Below, piece after piece: positions 5,685 through 7,707 of a DNA stretch of 7,707 nt (position 1 is its first letter; every line of letters starts with the position of its first letter). Made by a program: the position numbers and the translations under genes. Source of the DNA: Campylobacteraceae bacterium (GTDB lineage Bacteria > Campylobacterota > Campylobacteria > Campylobacterales > Sulfurovaceae); contig JALSOO010000211.1 in NCBI GenBank assembly GCA_026986355.1, positions 1 through 7,707 on the forward strand, in the 5' to 3' direction. The notes beneath the pieces were generated by a model. It was given only the letters and a program-made list of their open reading frames with translations. It was not told the origin of the DNA and did not search any database.

Positions 5685-7142
5685 ATGAATTTTGATTTAA
5701 CCATAAACCCAATAGAAGAGATAGAAGCCGATATAGAGCTAATTATAGTTGTAGATAAGAATTTTAAACATAAATTTGTACAAGATAGAGAGCTACTTAA
5801 AAAAATAGGATTTAAAGCAGAACAAGATGAAGTATGCTTACTAGTAGAGAGAGATAGAGTCTATGTAGGTATGGATAGTTTAAAAAGTGCCAATATACGA
5901 ACAGCTATTGCATCTACAATGAGAAGACTCTCTAATACAACCTATAAGAGTCTAAAGATAGCTTCATATATGAACCACCCCAAATGTACAGCTCTATTTA
6001 GAGCGATGGTAGAGGGATTTATACTAGGTGGATATAACTTTTATAGATATAAAACATCAAAACAAAAAAACCCTATAAACGATATTTATATCTCATTAGA
6101 GGAGTATAATGAGTATATTTTAGATATAACAAAGTGTGCAACTGCTCTCAATAATGGTCAAATCACAGCTGAAGCAACAAACTTTACACGTGATATTGTC
6201 AATACAACTCCTGAAGATTGTTACCCTGCAACACTAGCTAAAATAGCTAAAAAATTGGCAAAAGAGAGTAGTTTGGAGTGTAAAATCCTAAAACCAAAAG
6301 AGCTAAAAGCTGAAAATATGGAGGCTCTTTTGGCAGTAGCACGTGCATCTCGTCATAAACCAAGAGTTATTCATCTAACTCATAAACCTAAAAATCCTAA
6401 AGCTATTGTTACTCTAGTAGGAAAAGGACTTACCTATGATTCAGGTGGATTGAGCTTAAAACCATCTGACTATATGGTAACCATGAAACTTGACAAAAGT
6501 GGTGGTTCTGCTGTGATAGGAGTAATGAAAGCTATATCTGAGATGAATTTAGATATTGAAGTGCATGGATTTGTAGGTGCAGTTGAAAACATGATAGGAG
6601 GAGATGCCTATAAACCTGATGATGTATTGGTAGCTAAAAATGGAAAAACTATTGAGGTAAGAAATACCGATGCAGAGGGGCGTTTGGTTTTGGCAGATCT
6701 ATTATGTTATGCACAACAAGAGGTAAAAGCTGATTATATATTTGACTTTGCAACTCTAACTGGTGCTGCTGTAGTGGGTGTAGGACAATATACATCTGCT
6801 GTTATGGGTAACAGTGATATACCAAAAGATATGATTATAGAGAGTGCAAAAAGTTCAGGAGAGTTAGCTACCAAATTGGATTTTAATAGCTATCTAAAAA
6901 AGACACTCAAAAGTGAAGTAGCTGATATATGTAACATCTCAAATAGCCGTTATGGTGGAGCTATTACAGCTGGTCAATTCCTAGAAGAGTTTATAGATGA
7001 AGACCACAAAGATAGATGGTCTCATATAGATATTGCAGGACCTGCCTTTGTAGAACACACTTGGGGAGAGAATCCATATGGTGGTTCAGGTGCAGGAGTA
7101 CGAATGACAATTAGAGTCCTTGAGAAATTATCACGTAAATAA
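5685..7142 (+). CDS. pepA: Leucyl aminopeptidase, M17 family (PepA-like)
   Basis: M17 aminopeptidases are cytosolic, usually hexameric, two-metal (Zn/Mn) enzymes that release N-terminal residues from peptides. In E. coli PepA also binds DNA, but nothing here tests that. The 485-residue protein has a variable N-terminal domain (about 1-160) and the conserved catalytic domain. Metal and catalytic residues can be placed as K247 and D252 in GKGLTYDSGG, K259, D270 in MKLDKSGG, and D329, E331 and R333 in the family signature NTDAEGRLVLAD (327-338). AGPAF (451-455) and the Gly-rich GGSGAGVR (466-473) near the C-terminus also fit. Length and residue spacing are normal, so the enzyme should be active. 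The ATG at 5685 has AAGGA at 5671-5675, which overlaps the trpB stop, with 9 nt spacing. This indicates operon organisation with trpB. A long hairpin follows the gene. Confidence 0.95.
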   Translation: MNFDLTINPIEEIEADIELIIVVDKNFKHKFVQDRELLKKIGFKAEQDEVCLLVERDRVYVGMDSLKSANIRTAIASTMRRLSNTTYKSLKIASYMNHPKCTALFRAMVEGFILGGYNFYRYKTSKQKNPINDIYISLEEYNEYILDITKCATALNNGQITAEATNFTRDIVNTTPEDCYPATLAKIAKKLAKESSLECKILKPKELKAENMEALLAVARASRHKPRVIHLTHKPKNPKAIVTLVGKGLTYDSGGLSLKPSDYMVTMKLDKSGGSAVIGVMKAISEMNLDIEVHGFVGAVENMIGGDAYKPDDVLVAKNGKTIEVRNTDAEGRLVLADLLCYAQQEVKADYIFDFATLTGAAVVGVGQYTSAVMGNSDIPKDMIIESAKSSGELATKLDFNSYLKKTLKSEVADICNISNSRYGGAITAGQFLEEFIDEDHKDRWSHIDIAGPAFVEHTWGENPYGGSGAGVRMTIRVLEKLSRK

Positions 7143-7156
7143 CTCAAAAAAATATA

Positions 7157-7183
7157 AAGCAATAGTAGATATTACTATTGCTT
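7157..7183. terminator. 11-bp perfect hairpin after the aminopeptidase gene, possible terminator
   Basis: AAGCAATAGTA (7157-7167), loop GATAT and TACTATTGCTT (7173-7183) form a perfect 11-bp stem 14 nt after the stop codon. On the plus strand the stem is followed by GTTATAG rather than a T-run, so it is a weak intrinsic terminator in that direction. Read from the minus strand it is followed by TATATTTTTTTG, which would be the better U-tract. It could also protect the 3' end of the trpB-pepA mRNA. Confidence 0.5.
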
Positions 7184-7199
7184 GTTATAGAAATAAGAA

Positions 7200-7205
7200 T
7201 ATAAT
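7200..7205 (+). promoter_or_regulatory. -10-like box immediately before the VanZ-like gene
   Basis: A perfect TATAAT ends only 5 nt before the ATG at 7211. If used, the transcript would begin at or very near the start codon. The region is AT-rich, so the match may be chance. No Shine-Dalgarno sequence is visible between the hairpin and the ATG. Confidence 0.35.
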
Positions 7206-7210
7206 ACTTT

Positions 7211-7603
7211 ATGAAAATCCTTAACCTTAATAAAAAAACATATAAGACTCTCTTCTATATCACAGCTTTTGCTGTTTTCATCTTGGCACTTGTAAATAAT
7301 GACCATGTCTCTATCAATAGTATATATGCAGATAAAATCAAACATATATCTGCTTTTTTTACTCTATCACTGCTTCTAAATAGAGCATCATCAACATTAG
7401 CACACCGTTTTAGAAATATTATAGCTCTACTTCTATTTGGTTGTTTAATCGAATTAGTACAATACTTTATACCAACTAGAGATTCAGACTATATGGATAT
7501 TTTAGCTGATTTTGTGGGAATAATGCTTTTTCAAGTTCTCTATTCATCATATAAAATGATAAGAGAACTCTTTTTTAAGTTAAAAATTAGCTTTAAAAAT
7601 TAA
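7211..7603 (+). CDS. VanZ-like small integral membrane protein
   Basis: The 130-residue protein has about four hydrophobic segments (near residues 12-29, 46-58, 69-87 and 98-112), as in the VanZ-like family, and a basic C-terminus. The typical polar signature residues are present: DKIKH at 41-45 before the second segment, ELVQYFIPTR at 81-90 at the end of the third, and DYMDILADFVG at 93-103 leading into the fourth. VanZ was first linked with low-level teicoplanin resistance, but most stand-alone family members have no known function, and resistance should not be inferred here. It lies 68 nt after the aminopeptidase gene, beyond a hairpin, with no ribosome binding site, so it may be leaderless or depend on readthrough. 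Its TAA stop overlaps the stop of the convergent gene at the right edge. Confidence 0.8.
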   Translation: MKILNLNKKTYKTLFYITAFAVFILALVNNDHVSINSIYADKIKHISAFFTLSLLLNRASSTLAHRFRNIIALLLFGCLIELVQYFIPTRDSDYMDILADFVGIMLFQVLYSSYKMIRELFFKLKISFKN

Positions 7604-7707
7604 TTTTTTGACGCTAGAACCTCTATAGAGATAATATCATCATTTTGTTGAATTGAGTCAAGTACAGCAAAACTATCAGTATCATCTAACTCAATAGCAC
7701 CAAATAC
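7600..7707 (-). CDS. C-terminal fragment of a minus-strand protein, ACT-domain-like
   Basis: A minus-strand frame is open from the window edge to a TAA at 7602-7600, giving the last 35 residues of a protein. They read as beta-strand (VFGAIELDD), helix (SFAVLDSIQQNDD) and beta-strand (IISIEVLAS). This is the pattern at the end of an ACT amino-acid-sensing domain, such as the C-terminus of D-3-phosphoglycerate dehydrogenase (SerA). The fragment is too short to settle the identity, and SerA is only one candidate. Its stop shares TTAA with the stop of the VanZ-like gene. Confidence 0.55.
   Translation of the reverse strand, partial: VFGAIELDDTDSFAVLDSIQQNDDIISIEVLASKN

Noticed and set aside
7211..7603. 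VanZ-like gene as a glycopeptide resistance gene
   Set aside because: There are no other van genes nearby, and stand-alone VanZ-like proteins are common in bacteria without a known role in resistance.

Overview
The window reads as chromosomal DNA of a Campylobacterota (epsilonproteobacterial) organism, most like the Sulfurovum/Sulfurimonas type. The evidence is the AT-rich sequence with AGA-heavy codon use, the extended -10 promoters (TGnTATAAT) without clear -35 boxes, and the style of the FabI, TrpB and M17 aminopeptidase proteins. The genus is an inference. Most of the window is ordinary housekeeping DNA. No phage, IS transposase, CRISPR array, tRNA or rRNA is visible.

Left part (1-1893): a minus-strand gene of unknown function runs off the left edge and diverges from a plus-strand gene for a Tat-exported, lipid-anchored TRAP-type solute-binding protein. 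No TRAP permease genes accompany it. It is followed by a small outer-membrane beta-barrel gene that appears to have its own promoter, overlapping the end of the TRAP gene, with a perfect 15-nt palindrome near the predicted transcription start.

Middle (1890-4430): a minus-strand pair encodes enoyl-ACP reductase FabI and an RlmB/TrmH-type SPOUT RNA 2'-O-methyltransferase. The TAG stop of fabI directly touches a TTG start in the same frame. Divergent from fabI is a single-domain asparaginase-like protein. Behind it lies a 353-bp non-coding region holding a 126-nt element bounded by a perfect 12-bp inverted repeat with smaller hairpins inside. This is the least explained structure in the window.

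Right part (4431-7707): trpB (tryptophan synthase beta) and a leucyl aminopeptidase (M17) gene form a tight two-gene operon that ends near an 11-bp perfect hairpin. A small VanZ-like membrane protein follows. The window ends in the C-terminus of a minus-strand gene that looks like an ACT domain. Both convergent gene junctions (1890-1893 and 7600-7603) are built the same way: the two stop codons share the palindrome TTAA, with no terminator between the genes.

No complete new defence or mobile system can be supported. The items worth following up are the 4098-4223 element, the fabI/rlmB stop-start fusion point, the palindrome before the beta-barrel gene, the stand-alone asparaginase domain and two possible leaderless genes.
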